This document shows positions 24,358-33,316 of a stretch of DNA of 64,000 bases, one piece after another. The translations under genes were made by a program, and so were the position numbers. Source of the stretch: an uncultured Roseibium sp. (GTDB lineage Bacteria; Pseudomonadota; Alphaproteobacteria; Rhizobiales; Stappiaceae). Position 1 is the first letter of the stretch; every line of letters starts with the position of its first letter. The stretch is taken from positions 3,818,001-3,882,000 of the forward strand of contig NZ_OY769915.1 in the NCBI RefSeq assembly GCF_963669205.1. The letters run 5' to 3'. The notes under the pieces are model-generated. The model searched no databases and was not told where the DNA came from. It saw only the letters and a list, made by a program, of their open reading frames with translations.

Positions 24358-25449
24358 TCAGGTTGCCGGCGGCATTTCCTGATCCTCCAAAGCGTCCTCG
24401 GAACCTTCCGGATCGATGATGGCTTCGGCGATCAGGCCCGCATTCTGGCGAATGGCCAGTTCGATTTCTTCCGCGATTTCCGAATTTTCCCTCAAAAACT
24501 GCTTGGCATTCTCCCGGCCCTGGCCGAGGCGCTGGCTGTTGTAGGAGAACCACGAGCCGGATTTCTCGACCACGTTGCCCTTGACCCCGAGATCGATCAG
24601 CTCGCCCATCTTGGAGACACCTTCGCCGTAGACAATGTCGAATTCGACCTGACGGAAGGGGGGCGCCAGCTTGTTCTTGACAACCTTCACCCGGGTCTGG
24701 TTGCCGACCACTTCGTCACGGTCCTTGATTGATCCGATACGGCGAATATCGAGACGGACCGAGGCGTAGAACTTGAGCGCGTTTCCGCCCGTGGTCGTTT
24801 CGGGAGAGCCGAACATCACGCCGATCTTCATTCGGATCTGGTTGATGAAGATCACCATCGTGTTCGACTTGGAAATGGACGCGGTCAGTTTGCGCAGCGC
24901 CTGGCTCATCAGACGTGCCTGCATGCCCGGCAGGCTGTCGCCCATCTCTCCTTCAAGTTCCGCTTTCGGTGTCAGCGCCGCGACGGAGTCGATCACGAGA
25001 ACGTCGATTGCTCCGGAGCGAACCAGCGTATCGGCGATTTCCAGCGCCTGTTCACCGGCGTCAGGCTGCGAGATCAGGAGATTGTCGATATCGACGCCCA
25101 ACTTGCGTGCATAGAGGGGATCGAGCGCGTGTTCCGCATCCACGAACGCGCAAATGCCGCCGCCTTTTTGCGCCTCGGCGACCGTATGAAGTGCCAGCGT
25201 CGTCTTGCCCGAGGATTCAGGCCCGTAGATCTCCACGATGCGGCCGCGCGGCAACCCGCCGATCCCGAGGGCGATATCGAGACCGAGGGAACCGGTCGAC
25301 ACCGACTGGATCTCGACGGCCTGCCCCTGCCCCATCCGCATGATAGAGCCCTTGCCAAAGGAGCGTTCAATCTGGCTGAGCGCTGCATCCAGCGCTTTTG
25401 TCTTATCCATCTGGCTGCTTTCTACGAGACGAAGTGTACTTTGCGACAT
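24358..25449 (-). CDS. recA: Recombinase RecA
   Basis: DNA strand exchange and SOS co-protease. The 363-residue protein has Walker A GPESSGKTT (76-84), the loop region with LMSQALRKLT, and the C-terminal acidic tail. The start ATG at 25449 has AAGGAGCGTGAG upstream. A LexA-like box lies about 50 bases upstream. Order and strand relative to alaS and icd match other Hyphomicrobiales. Confidence 0.98.
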   Translation of the reverse strand: MSQSTLRLVESSQMDKTKALDAALSQIERSFGKGSIMRMGQGQAVEIQSVSTGSLGLDIALGIGGLPRGRIVEIYGPESSGKTTLALHTVAEAQKGGGICAFVDAEHALDPLYARKLGVDIDNLLISQPDAGEQALEIADTLVRSGAIDVLVIDSVAALTPKAELEGEMGDSLPGMQARLMSQALRKLTASISKSNTMVIFINQIRMKIGVMFGSPETTTGGNALKFYASVRLDIRRIGSIKDRDEVVGNQTRVKVVKNKLAPPFRQVEFDIVYGEGVSKMGELIDLGVKGNVVEKSGSWFSYNSQRLGQGRENAKQFLRENSEIAEEIELAIRQNAGLIAEAIIDPEGSEDALEDQEMPPAT

Positions 25450-25500
25450 GGCTCACGCTCCTTATTCCACGATGGACGCGTTGTTTCAATATTGGGATTT

Positions 25501-25515
25501 GTACCCTATTTGTTC
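25501..25515. promoter_or_regulatory. LexA (SOS) box of recA
   Basis: GTAC-N7-GTTC, one base off the alphaproteobacterial GTTC-N7-GTTC LexA consensus, 52 bases upstream of the recA start. Position and sequence both fit. Confidence 0.6.
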
Positions 25516-25759
25516 TCAAAACACAAGTCGCCGGAACCGATTGGTATTAAAATGGAAATAACGTTTTGTTTCCAATATGTTCCGCATTCGCTTCAGTAAA
25601 AGTCCCGTTACGTCAAACGAAAGTGGAAACATATCGTGATTCTCTTGACCGGCAGAATCGCAAGCCGGCAACGCGGTTGCCGATGACCGCATGATCTGGT
25701 AGCCCGCAACTGTCAGCGCCACCGGCCCGGCGGCATCCTCACGACGATGGTCTTCACCT

Positions 25760-26701
25760 TTGCAAACTGCTGCCTCCACCCGTTTCGTTTCCATTGGCGC
25801 CGTCCATTCCGATACGGTCGCGCATGCCAAGGAGCGCATCCGGCGCGAAACGTCGACACCGGCGAGGCTTTCCGCGTCACCCGGAGGGGTGGCGACCAAC
25901 ATCGCGCGCGCGGTCAATGCCCTCGGTTTTCCGGCTCACCTGATCGGAGCAGTGGGGAAAGATGCGGCCGCTGCAGCCTTGCGTGAGCAGCTGACGCGCG
26001 AGGGGTTGAACCTCACATTCGTCCCGCGCCCCGGTCATGTAACCGGCCAGTATCTCGCCCTGCACGACCCGGACGGCTCACTAAGTGCCGCCTGTGTCGA
26101 TGACCGAGTTCTCTCCGAGGCCCCGCCGGATGTTTTCGATCGCGCGATTGCCGAACTGCGGCAAGGTCACGGCTGCACGCTTCACTGGTTTGTCGACACG
26201 AACCTGCCGGAAGCAACGCTGGCGCGCGTGATCTCATCCATCGGTGACGGTGCCATCTACGCGAATGCGGTCTCGGATGCCAAGGCCGCGCGGCTCAAAC
26301 CGTTCCTGGCAGATCTGGCGTGTGTTTCGCTCAATCGCAGCGAAGCCGCCGCACTCCTGGACATGCCTGTCCACGCAACCCCGGAGGAACTGGCGGCCGC
26401 CTTGCAGGTGGCCGGACTGAAACAATTTATCCTGACCGGCGGAAGCGGCGACCTGCTGGCCTGTTCCGATGGCCGTCTGGAGCGCATGAGCCCGCCCCCG
26501 TCCGACGTCGTCAATGTAACCGGAGCCGGCGACGCTCTCAGCGCTGGTTTTCTGGCGGCAATGCTTAAGGGCTTCAGCTTCTTCAGATCGGTCCCCTTCG
26601 GACTGGCTGCGGCGTCAATCACACTTGCAAGCGCGGGCGCGTTCGCGGACGGTCTGTCCTGGGACAAACTCGAGAAATTTGCCCGGACGGACAAAATTTG
26701 A
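25760..26701 (+). CDS. psuK: PfkB-family carbohydrate kinase, probable pseudouridine kinase
   Basis: A 313-residue ribokinase-fold kinase. N-terminal PGGVATNIARAVNALG is the PfkB signature 1 region and VTGAGDALSAGF holds the catalytic Asp and anion hole of signature 2. The next gene encodes PsuG, so the likely role is phosphorylation of pseudouridine to its 5'-phosphate. The only plausible start is a TTG at 25760, with no ATG in frame before the fold begins, so low translation is likely. Confidence 0.82.
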   Translation: MQTAASTRFVSIGAVHSDTVAHAKERIRRETSTPARLSASPGGVATNIARAVNALGFPAHLIGAVGKDAAAAALREQLTREGLNLTFVPRPGHVTGQYLALHDPDGSLSAACVDDRVLSEAPPDVFDRAIAELRQGHGCTLHWFVDTNLPEATLARVISSIGDGAIYANAVSDAKAARLKPFLADLACVSLNRSEAAALLDMPVHATPEELAAALQVAGLKQFILTGGSGDLLACSDGRLERMSPPPSDVVNVTGAGDALSAGFLAAMLKGFSFFRSVPFGLAAASITLASAGAFADGLSWDKLEKFARTDKI

Positions 26702-26810
26702 ACTTGGCCCGGTCAGGGGCCCTGCCTATAAGGGCCCTGCCCCCAGCCCAGGATCCAAGGCCAGGGATCTCAGGCCCGGAAACACTTCATCAGGAAAGGC
26801 ATCGCAGCTG

Positions 26811-27740
26811 ATGCAGTCTCTCAACGGAACGGAACTCAAACAATTGCTCGTTCAAAGCGACGAGGTTCGCGATGCCTTCGCATCGGGAAAACCTGTTGTT
26901 GCCCTTGAATCGACCATCATAACGCACGGCATGCCCTTTCCGCGCAACGTTGAAACTGCGCGCCAGGTTGAGGCGGATATCCGCGGCGAAGGCGCGGTTC
27001 CGGCGACCATTGCACTGATGGACGGAAAAATTCACGTAGGCCTGAGCGATGCAGATCTCGACCGGCTTGCGCAGGCTGAAAACGTCATGAAGTGTTCCAG
27101 GGCCGATCTGACCTTTGCACTGGCAACCGGAACATACGGCGCCACGACGGTCGCCGCCACGATGATGGCAGCGCATCTTGCGGGAATTCGCGTGTTCGCA
27201 ACGGGTGGCATCGGCGGTGTCCACAAGGGCGCTGAAGAGAGTTTCGACGTCTCAGCGGATCTTGAAGAACTGGCGCGGACACCTGTCTGCGTCGTCTGCG
27301 CCGGGGCAAAGGCCCTGCTGGATCTGCCAAAGACGCTTGAAGTGCTGGAAACGAAGGGCGTTCCGGTGATTGGCTTCGGGACAACCGAACTGCCCGCTTT
27401 CTGGTCGCGCAAAAGCGGGCTCGATGCCCCCTACTCCCTCAATACGCCCGCGGAAATTGGCATGCTTTTGAACATGAGGTCGACTTTCCCCGATCACGGC
27501 GGCGTCCTGATCGCAAATCCGGTTCCCGAAGCGAATGAAATCCCGCGCGAGGAGATGGCCGGCTACATCGATGCAGCGATCCGCAAGGCCGGTTCGGAGA
27601 ATATCAGGGGCAAGGATGTGACGCCGTATGTCCTCGGCGCGATCATGGAGCTCACGGACGGCCGCAGCCTCGACACCAACATCGCACTTGTGCGCAACAA
27701 CGCACGCCTGGCGGCAAGGATTGCGTCCGAACTGGCGTGA
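26811..27740 (+). CDS. psuG: Pseudouridine-5'-phosphate glycosidase
   Basis: Cleaves the C-C glycosidic bond of pseudouridine 5'-phosphate into uracil and ribose 5-phosphate. The 309-residue protein has the family motifs ALESTIITHGMPFPRN, ATGGIGGVHKGAE and CAGAKALLDLPKTLE, the last with the expected catalytic lysine. ATG 26811 (MQSLNGTELKQL) has AGGAAAGG upstream; an earlier in-frame start would overlap the kinase gene. With the PfkB kinase 109 bases upstream it makes the standard two-step pseudouridine salvage/degradation pair. Confidence 0.93.
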   Translation: MQSLNGTELKQLLVQSDEVRDAFASGKPVVALESTIITHGMPFPRNVETARQVEADIRGEGAVPATIALMDGKIHVGLSDADLDRLAQAENVMKCSRADLTFALATGTYGATTVAATMMAAHLAGIRVFATGGIGGVHKGAEESFDVSADLEELARTPVCVVCAGAKALLDLPKTLEVLETKGVPVIGFGTTELPAFWSRKSGLDAPYSLNTPAEIGMLLNMRSTFPDHGGVLIANPVPEANEIPREEMAGYIDAAIRKAGSENIRGKDVTPYVLGAIMELTDGRSLDTNIALVRNNARLAARIASELA

Positions 27741-27818
27741 CCAGGGCCGATATAGACTTGACGCAGTGAGGGCGAGACGGTCTTCTCGGATGTCGATACG
27801 ACACCGGGGAGCGCCGCC

Positions 27819-28658
27819 ATGAAACTTGCCGTCACCGCAGCATCGGGCCAGCTCGGGCGTGCGGTCATTGACCATCTGAAAACGCTCCACCCTGTTCAGG
27901 ACATTATCGGAATTGCGCGCACGCCCGAAAAGGCGGCGGACCTTGGCGTCGAGATCCGCGAGGGAAGCTACGGTGACCGTGATGCGTTTGAAAGAGCGCT
28001 CCGGGGTATCGATGCCGTGCTCCTGATTTCGGGAAACGACGCCCCGGAAAAAAGGATCGACCAGCATCGCGCGGTGATCGACGGCGCACGCACAGCAGGT
28101 GTCCGGCGTTTTGTCTACACAAGTGTTCAGGGCCCCGAACAGGGCGGCGGTTTTGCAGAGATCGTTGACAGCAACCGCCGGACCGAGGCCGATGTGCGGC
28201 AATCCGGCCTGGACTGGGCAATCGGCCGAAACGGCATCTATATCGAACCGGACATTGAATATATTGACAGCTACAGGCGCCTCGGCGGCATTCGCAACTG
28301 TGCCGGCGGTGGCCGCTGCGCCTATACCACGAGGGCCGAACTTGCGTTTGCCTATGCATGCCTGCTTCGCGACAGTACACACGACGGCAAGACCTACAAT
28401 CTGAGCGGGCGCCCGATCACCCAGAACGAGTTGGTCGGCTTCATGAACGAAGCGCTCGGCACTGAAATGACATACGGATATGTTGATCCGGAACGTTTCA
28501 GGGAAGACCGCGTCGCCGAGATCGGGGAATTCTACGGAACGGTCGTCGCCGGCATTTACGAGGCGATTGCTGCCGGCGCCTTTGACAATGAAAGCGACTT
28601 CCCGGCCGCGACCGGGCGGGAGCATGCGTCCTGGCCGAAGGTGTTCTCTGATATCTAG
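27819..28658 (+). CDS. NmrA/QorB-like NAD(P)H-dependent oxidoreductase
   Basis: A 279-residue atypical short-chain dehydrogenase. The Rossmann motif is degenerate (TAASGQLG at 6-13, NmrA-type), followed by FVYTSVQGP and the NGIYIEPDIEYID region. The best guess is NAD(P)H:quinone oxidoreductase 2 (QorB-like), but substrate is unproven. It lies 78 bases after psuG without a clear terminator between, so cotranscription is possible; a hairpin terminator follows it. Confidence 0.82.
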   Translation: MKLAVTAASGQLGRAVIDHLKTLHPVQDIIGIARTPEKAADLGVEIREGSYGDRDAFERALRGIDAVLLISGNDAPEKRIDQHRAVIDGARTAGVRRFVYTSVQGPEQGGGFAEIVDSNRRTEADVRQSGLDWAIGRNGIYIEPDIEYIDSYRRLGGIRNCAGGGRCAYTTRAELAFAYACLLRDSTHDGKTYNLSGRPITQNELVGFMNEALGTEMTYGYVDPERFREDRVAEIGEFYGTVVAGIYEAIAAGAFDNESDFPAATGREHASWPKVFSDI

Positions 28659-28661
28659 GCG

Positions 28662-28697
28662 GACGGGGATGGCCGGACGGCCACCATGCCGTCTTTC
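28662..28697 (+). terminator. Probable Rho-independent terminator
   Basis: GACGG...CCGTC outer stem with inner GGCC/GGCC pairing, followed by TTTCTTG; just after the QorB-like gene. Confidence 0.6.
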
Positions 28698-28896
28698 TTG
28701 CACCTGAAATGGTCCCGATGTATCCGGTTTCAGCGCCGGTTGCCGGGCTTCGCCGTCCAAAAAACCGTAGGCCGTTGACACAGCGGCGATAGCCTGCCCT
28801 TACTTGCGGCATAATATTTTGAATGGAATGGCCGGGCAGCATTTTTCCGGGCGCAACAAGCGTTCAACAACAGGCTGTTTCAAAGAGGAGGCTAAA

Positions 28897-30102
28897 ATGT
28901 CGGAAGCGCCATCATCAGAAAACAACACCCCCGAAACGGCGCCGGCAGGCAGCTTTTCGCCGCTTCAGTATCTCGATCGGGCCCTGTCCACCTTGCGCGA
29001 CATCGGCATTACACCAGAATCGGAAGCCGACGCTCCGATCAATGCCCTGCTCGAACAGATTTCGGACCTGTCGCCCGACAAGGTCCTGGTGATTTCGCGC
29101 ACGCTCGCGCAGGCCTCCAACTTCAACGAGGTCGTCCGCACCCAGGTCCAGCAGATGGACATCGGCGAACGCTACGAAGAGATAACCAACGCTTTCAACT
29201 CCATTCGCGACGATGCCAAGGCGCTGGTTGATCAACTCGCGGACGGCAAGATCTCGTTTACGGAAAACCTGTCCAACAAATGGCGCGACATGCGCCGCGG
29301 CACGATCTCGGACCGCTTCCAGGATATCCGTGGCACCTACAAGGATGTCGCCCGGGCCACCAAGGACCAGATCGAGCGGGAACAGACGATCCTCGAAGCT
29401 TATCGGGATTTTCGCGGCGCACTGAAGCAGGCGGAGGTAACGGCGCTCGAGCTCTTGAACATGGCGACCGAGAAGCTGAACGGCAAGAAACTGGCTCTGG
29501 AAACCGCATCCAAAGACGTTGAAGGGTATGCCGGTGACGATCCGGCCCAGAAGGCCCGTCTCGAACTGGCGCGCGACGAGCGGCTTCGCGAAATGCAGGA
29601 CGAGGAAAAGCGCTACCAGATCGCCAAGGATCTCTCCGACAACCTGACTGTCGGCTACAACACTTCGGAAGTGATCATGGCGCGCCTGGTGCAGACCACC
29701 AATGCCAAGGAGCGCGTGTATGCGCAGTCCGTCAGCTTCTTTTCCACCAACGAATCCGTCCTGACGGCTCTGAATGCCTCCTTCACCGGATTGCAGGGCC
29801 TGCACGAGAGCACCGAAACCCTGAATGCCATGAAGGAGGGCATCAACAAGAGCCTGGAGACGCTGGCGGAAATCGGCGACGCGGTGCAGCAGGAAGCGCT
29901 CAAGGCCGGTTATGGCCCGACGGTCGCGGCCGCTTCGGTCAAGAAGCTTGTCGATTCCGTCGTGAATTTCCAGGTGCAGTCCCGGGAGATCATCACTGAG
30001 ATGCGCGACATGTCGACGAAAAACTCCGAAGAGATCCGGAACGCGGTTGAAGAAGGCAAGCGGCGTCTTGCCAAACTGACCGCTCAGGGACAGGGTCTCT
30101 GA
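28897..30102 (+). CDS. Coiled-coil protein, module gene 1
   Basis: A 401-residue soluble, mostly helical protein with no signal peptide. After an N-terminal disordered 25 residues comes SPLQYLDRALSTLRDIG, then long heptad-rich helices to the end (for example KDQIEREQTILEAYRDF and ESTETLNAMKEGINKSLETL). The C-terminal half recalls TelA/KlaA-type helical proteins, without a decisive motif; some homologues are loosely named cell surface proteins, which the lack of a signal contradicts. GAGGAGG precedes the ATG. It heads a three-gene set with 30162 and 31135; a perfect GC hairpin lies between genes 1 and 2. Confidence 0.75.
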   Translation: MSEAPSSENNTPETAPAGSFSPLQYLDRALSTLRDIGITPESEADAPINALLEQISDLSPDKVLVISRTLAQASNFNEVVRTQVQQMDIGERYEEITNAFNSIRDDAKALVDQLADGKISFTENLSNKWRDMRRGTISDRFQDIRGTYKDVARATKDQIEREQTILEAYRDFRGALKQAEVTALELLNMATEKLNGKKLALETASKDVEGYAGDDPAQKARLELARDERLREMQDEEKRYQIAKDLSDNLTVGYNTSEVIMARLVQTTNAKERVYAQSVSFFSTNESVLTALNASFTGLQGLHESTETLNAMKEGINKSLETLAEIGDAVQQEALKAGYGPTVAAASVKKLVDSVVNFQVQSREIITEMRDMSTKNSEEIRNAVEEGKRRLAKLTAQGQGL

Positions 30103-30117
30103 CACCAGCCGATTGAA

Positions 30118-30142
30118 GCGGGCCGGCTGGTTGCCGGCCCGC
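30118..30142 (+). other. Intercistronic hairpin
   Basis: Perfect 10-bp stem GCGGGCCGGC / GCCGGCCCGC with TGGTT loop and no T-run, between module genes 1 and 2. It may stabilise or attenuate the message rather than terminate. Confidence 0.55.
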
Positions 30143-30161
30143 CCATGGAAAACAGGTTCTG

Positions 30162-31097
30162 ATGGCTAGCAGGGCAAACAAAACCGACGCACCGCTCGAC
30201 GACCTCATGATGGTCATGGATGTGGTTGACACGTTGCGGCACGAAGAAAGCCAGGTTGCGCGCGAACTGAAGGCGGACGAGCGCGACGCCGCGATGATGG
30301 ACCGGCTGCGGCAGGTCTATGCCTCGCAGGGCATCGAAGTACCCGACCACATTCTCAAGGCGGGCGTCGAAGACCTCAAGCGCGACCGGTTTGTCTACTC
30401 CCCGCCGAAGACCGGGTTCCAGCGCACGCTGGCCATGATCTATATCTCGAGAGGCACCTGGTCGAAGTGGCTCGCAGCAGCCGGTGCCGTGCTCCTTGTC
30501 GCGGTGGTTGCCTGGTATTTTCTGGTCATCATGCCGAAACAGCGCGCCGAAGCGGAGCTCGAGGCACGTCTGGAGGCCCTGCCCGCTGCCTATACCGAAC
30601 TGGTCGGACGCATCGACACCCTGACGGACGACACCGGCATCGAAGCAACCGCTGCAACCCTTGCCGAAGACGGACGGCTGGCCCTGCAGGACGGCAAGAA
30701 CGAGGCTGCATTCAAGGCCGAACGGGACCTGCGCGATCTGGCTGCGCGGCTGCAGCAGGTCTTCGAAGTCCAGATCGTCTCGCGCGAGGGAGAGCCGACC
30801 GGACTGACCCGGATCCCGGAAGCGAACCCGAACACCGAAAATTTCTACATCGTTGTCGAGGCGATTGATCCGGACGGCAATGTCGTCGAACAATCCATTC
30901 AGTCGGAAGAAAGCGGAAACTCCGAACGCGTTTCGAAGTGGGGGCAGCGCGTGTCGGAAAACATCTACGACGCTGTCCGACGCGACAAGCTGGAAGACGG
31001 CATTGTTCAAAAAGGTGTCCTCGGCCAAAAACGCCGCGGAGAGTTGGACATCAACTGGAACAGCGGTGTTCAGGACGGAGCGATAACCGAATGGTAG
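30162..31097 (+). CDS. DUF6384-like membrane protein, module gene 2
   Basis: A 311-residue protein. The N-terminal 100 residues are cytoplasmic and helical (PLDDLMMVMDVVDTLRHEESQVARE, a segment only partly quoted here as DDLMMVMDVVDTLRHEE), followed by one membrane helix (about 105-127) and an extracytoplasmic part with a coiled segment and a globular end (ENFYIVVEAIDPDGNVVEQ). I recognise it tentatively as DUF6384 family; no function is established. Its place between two long coiled-coil proteins suggests it anchors a membrane-associated complex. Start ATG 30162 has AACAGG upstream, weak. Confidence 0.72.
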   Translation: MASRANKTDAPLDDLMMVMDVVDTLRHEESQVARELKADERDAAMMDRLRQVYASQGIEVPDHILKAGVEDLKRDRFVYSPPKTGFQRTLAMIYISRGTWSKWLAAAGAVLLVAVVAWYFLVIMPKQRAEAELEARLEALPAAYTELVGRIDTLTDDTGIEATAATLAEDGRLALQDGKNEAAFKAERDLRDLAARLQQVFEVQIVSREGEPTGLTRIPEANPNTENFYIVVEAIDPDGNVVEQSIQSEESGNSERVSKWGQRVSENIYDAVRRDKLEDGIVQKGVLGQKRRGELDINWNSGVQDGAITEW

Positions 31098-31134
31098 TGG
31101 CACTTGTTTCGACCCGGGCCTCGGAGGCTCGCCA

Positions 31135-32586
31135 ATGCTGACCGGACGGCAAACCCTGGGCACGATCGAACACTCGATGACGGATCTCAGGCGCGAGGAA
31201 GCCGAACTTAGCAAGCGCATCGAACGCTCAACCCGCGCCGTTACAGACCTTCAGGAACGGCAGAGCGAAGCCTATCGCGATCTTGCCCGGTTCCGGCTGG
31301 ATACAGATGCCGCCGGAACCCTGAACACGCGCCTGGACAGTGCCGCACGCGAGGCAAGACGTCTGCTCGACAAGCGCAACGACGACTATAAGGTCCTGGG
31401 CGAGCAGTTGCGCCAGAGCGAGACGGAGCGCAATCAGAAACTCAAGAAACGCCAGGACCTCGACGAGGCCCGCGATCAGGCCGAAAACCAGATGGACGAG
31501 CTGATGGACGCCGTCGACGGCCGCCTGGAAAACGACACTGCCTACCTTGCGCAGCGCGAGGCCACGGAACAGGCCATCGCGACAGCCGAAGCTGCCGCCG
31601 ACAAGGCCGGAACCTCGGAACAGGACCGGGAAAACAAGGGCAAGGCCTATGACGCCGATCCGCTTTTCGTCTATCTCTGGGAACGCGGCTACGGCACCCA
31701 GGACTACGCCTATCGCGGACTGACCCGGTCGCTCGATCACTGGGTCGCAGGCCTGATCCGCTTTAACGATGCCAGGGCGAACTACGCGATGTTGACCGGC
31801 ATTCCGGACCGGATGGCAAGACATGCGGAACGCTGCGCCGAGATCGCCGAACAGGAAGAGGAAAAACTCGCCGAATTCAGCCGCAATGCCATGACCGATG
31901 CGGCCGGAACCGATCTGGTCGGTTCGATTGAGAGTTATAGCGAGGAAATCGATCGGATCGATGCGGAAATCGAGAAGCTGGAACAGCAGATCGACACGCT
32001 GTCAGGCGCGCTTGCCGAGTTTGCCGGCGGAGAAGATGCCGACTTTCAGAAGGCGGAGGAACACCTGTCGGAATCGCTCAAGTCGGACGACCTGAACGAC
32101 CTGTGGCGCGCTGCCATCGATACACCTTCTCCGGAAGACGAAAAGATCGTGCAACGTATCGAAGACTTCCGGGAGCGCGTGGAACAGGTTGCGCGCGAGA
32201 TACGTCAGGATCGCGAATTGCAGCGTGACATCGGCCGTCGTCGGGCGGAACTTGCCGATGTGATCAAGCGCTTCCGCTCCAAGGGCTACGGCAGCTGGGA
32301 ATCGACCTTCTCCGACGACAAGCTGACCACCGTCCTGCTCGGCGAACTGGTCAAGGGCGCCATAACAGGTGCCGACTATTGGGCGCGTGCGGAACGATCC
32401 CACAAGCGTCGCAAGCCACGTGGCCGCAAGGTGGCTTTTCCGAACGGCACCGGCCTGCCGAAATCCATGGGTGGTTTCGGCCGTTCGGGACGCAAGTCGG
32501 GGCGGAGCGGCGGTTTTGGCGGCGGCGGTTTCAAACGCGGCGGCAGTTTCGGTGGCGGAGGTTTCAAGACCGGTGACAGTTTCTAG
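31135..32586 (+). CDS. Coiled-coil protein with Gly-rich tail, module gene 3
   Basis: A 483-residue protein with two long coiled-coil arms (about 10-180 and 225-380) around a middle segment FVYLWERGYGTQDYAYRGL, and a basic Gly/Ser/Phe-rich tail with repeats FGGGGFKRGG and FGGGGFKTGD at the very end. No signal peptide or catalytic motif. The tail resembles low-complexity ends of TPM-type proteins but no such domain is seen. GGAGG precedes ATG 31135, 38 bases after gene 2. Together the three genes look like one operon for a structural or scaffold complex of unknown purpose. Confidence 0.75.
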   Translation: MLTGRQTLGTIEHSMTDLRREEAELSKRIERSTRAVTDLQERQSEAYRDLARFRLDTDAAGTLNTRLDSAAREARRLLDKRNDDYKVLGEQLRQSETERNQKLKKRQDLDEARDQAENQMDELMDAVDGRLENDTAYLAQREATEQAIATAEAAADKAGTSEQDRENKGKAYDADPLFVYLWERGYGTQDYAYRGLTRSLDHWVAGLIRFNDARANYAMLTGIPDRMARHAERCAEIAEQEEEKLAEFSRNAMTDAAGTDLVGSIESYSEEIDRIDAEIEKLEQQIDTLSGALAEFAGGEDADFQKAEEHLSESLKSDDLNDLWRAAIDTPSPEDEKIVQRIEDFRERVEQVAREIRQDRELQRDIGRRRAELADVIKRFRSKGYGSWESTFSDDKLTTVLLGELVKGAITGADYWARAERSHKRRKPRGRKVAFPNGTGLPKSMGGFGRSGRKSGRSGGFGGGGFKRGGSFGGGGFKTGDSF

Positions 32587-32691
32587 GAACGTCCGCAGGA
32601 AGACCAGAACCCGCCTTTTTGTCCCCGCCCGATACAAGGAAACGTGAGAATCTCACAGTGCAGTTGTGTCGGGGATGCGACATGGACTAGA

Positions 32692-32711
32692 AACAGGTGA
32701 CGTCACCTGTT
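32692..32711. promoter_or_regulatory. 20-bp perfect palindrome, candidate operator
   Basis: AACAGGTGACGTCACCTGTT, identical to its reverse complement, lies 31 bases upstream of the lipoprotein start. Its size and position fit a dimeric repressor or activator site. No T-run follows, so it is not a terminator. Confidence 0.6.
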
Positions 32712-32742
32712 GAAACACCTCTTTTGAAACTTGGACTGCTCA

Positions 32743-33237
32743 ATGCGACACACTGTCATCTTCAGCCTTTGCGCCCTCGTTCTTGCCGCTTGCCAGTCCT
32801 CGTCCAACCAGTCGGCATCCCTGGGCAACCAGCCCCGGCTTGATGTTCCCGCCGGCGCACAGAGCGTCAATATCGGTGCCGACCCGGGAACCGTCAGGGC
32901 CGCTCTCGTTTCCAGCGCCAGGGAAAGAGGCACGGCCGTCCTTCAGGACCAGCCGAACATGGTCATTCTGGAGCGGCCGATGGCGGGCGAAAACCCGGCA
33001 CTGGACAGCGAATTCGGCCCCTCGGACAACGGCGACCGGGTCATCCGCATCCGTGTCCGCTTTACCGGAACCCAGTGCCAGACGCTCGCGGTTCAGGACC
33101 TTGCCGTCATCAACAATGTGCGCACCGCCCTGGAACAGAGCTTCGTGCTGCCCGGCAACCCGAACACGATGCAGAGCCTGCAGGGCCTGAAATCGCGGGC
33201 AGAGCAAAGCAGCAGCTGCCCGCGGGTTGCATCCTGA
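32743..33237 (+). CDS. Small lipoprotein of unknown function
   Basis: A 164-residue protein with a lipoprotein signal (MRHTVIFSLCALVLAACQSS), the lipobox being LAAC with Cys17 as the modified residue. The mature part begins with a Ser/Gln-rich linker and then a small domain (TVRAALVSSARERGTAVLQDQ, VIRIRVRFTGTQCQTLAVQ) resembling bacterial lipoproteins of the envelope, without a named family. A 20-bp perfect palindrome lies just upstream and may control it. ATG 32743 is the start that gives a proper signal. Confidence 0.82.
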   Translation: MRHTVIFSLCALVLAACQSSSNQSASLGNQPRLDVPAGAQSVNIGADPGTVRAALVSSARERGTAVLQDQPNMVILERPMAGENPALDSEFGPSDNGDRVIRIRVRFTGTQCQTLAVQDLAVINNVRTALEQSFVLPGNPNTMQSLQGLKSRAEQSSSCPRVAS

Positions 33238-33316
33238 CCGGGCTGACTGCCACGCCCTTGCCTCAACCTGCGTGAATTGCAGACCCCAACGGGCGGCATC
33301 ACTTCTGCAGTGCCGT

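Noticed and set aside
27252..28781. Roughly 500-codon minus-strand frame
   Set aside because: Antisense to psuG and the QorB-like gene, both of which are clearly recognisable.
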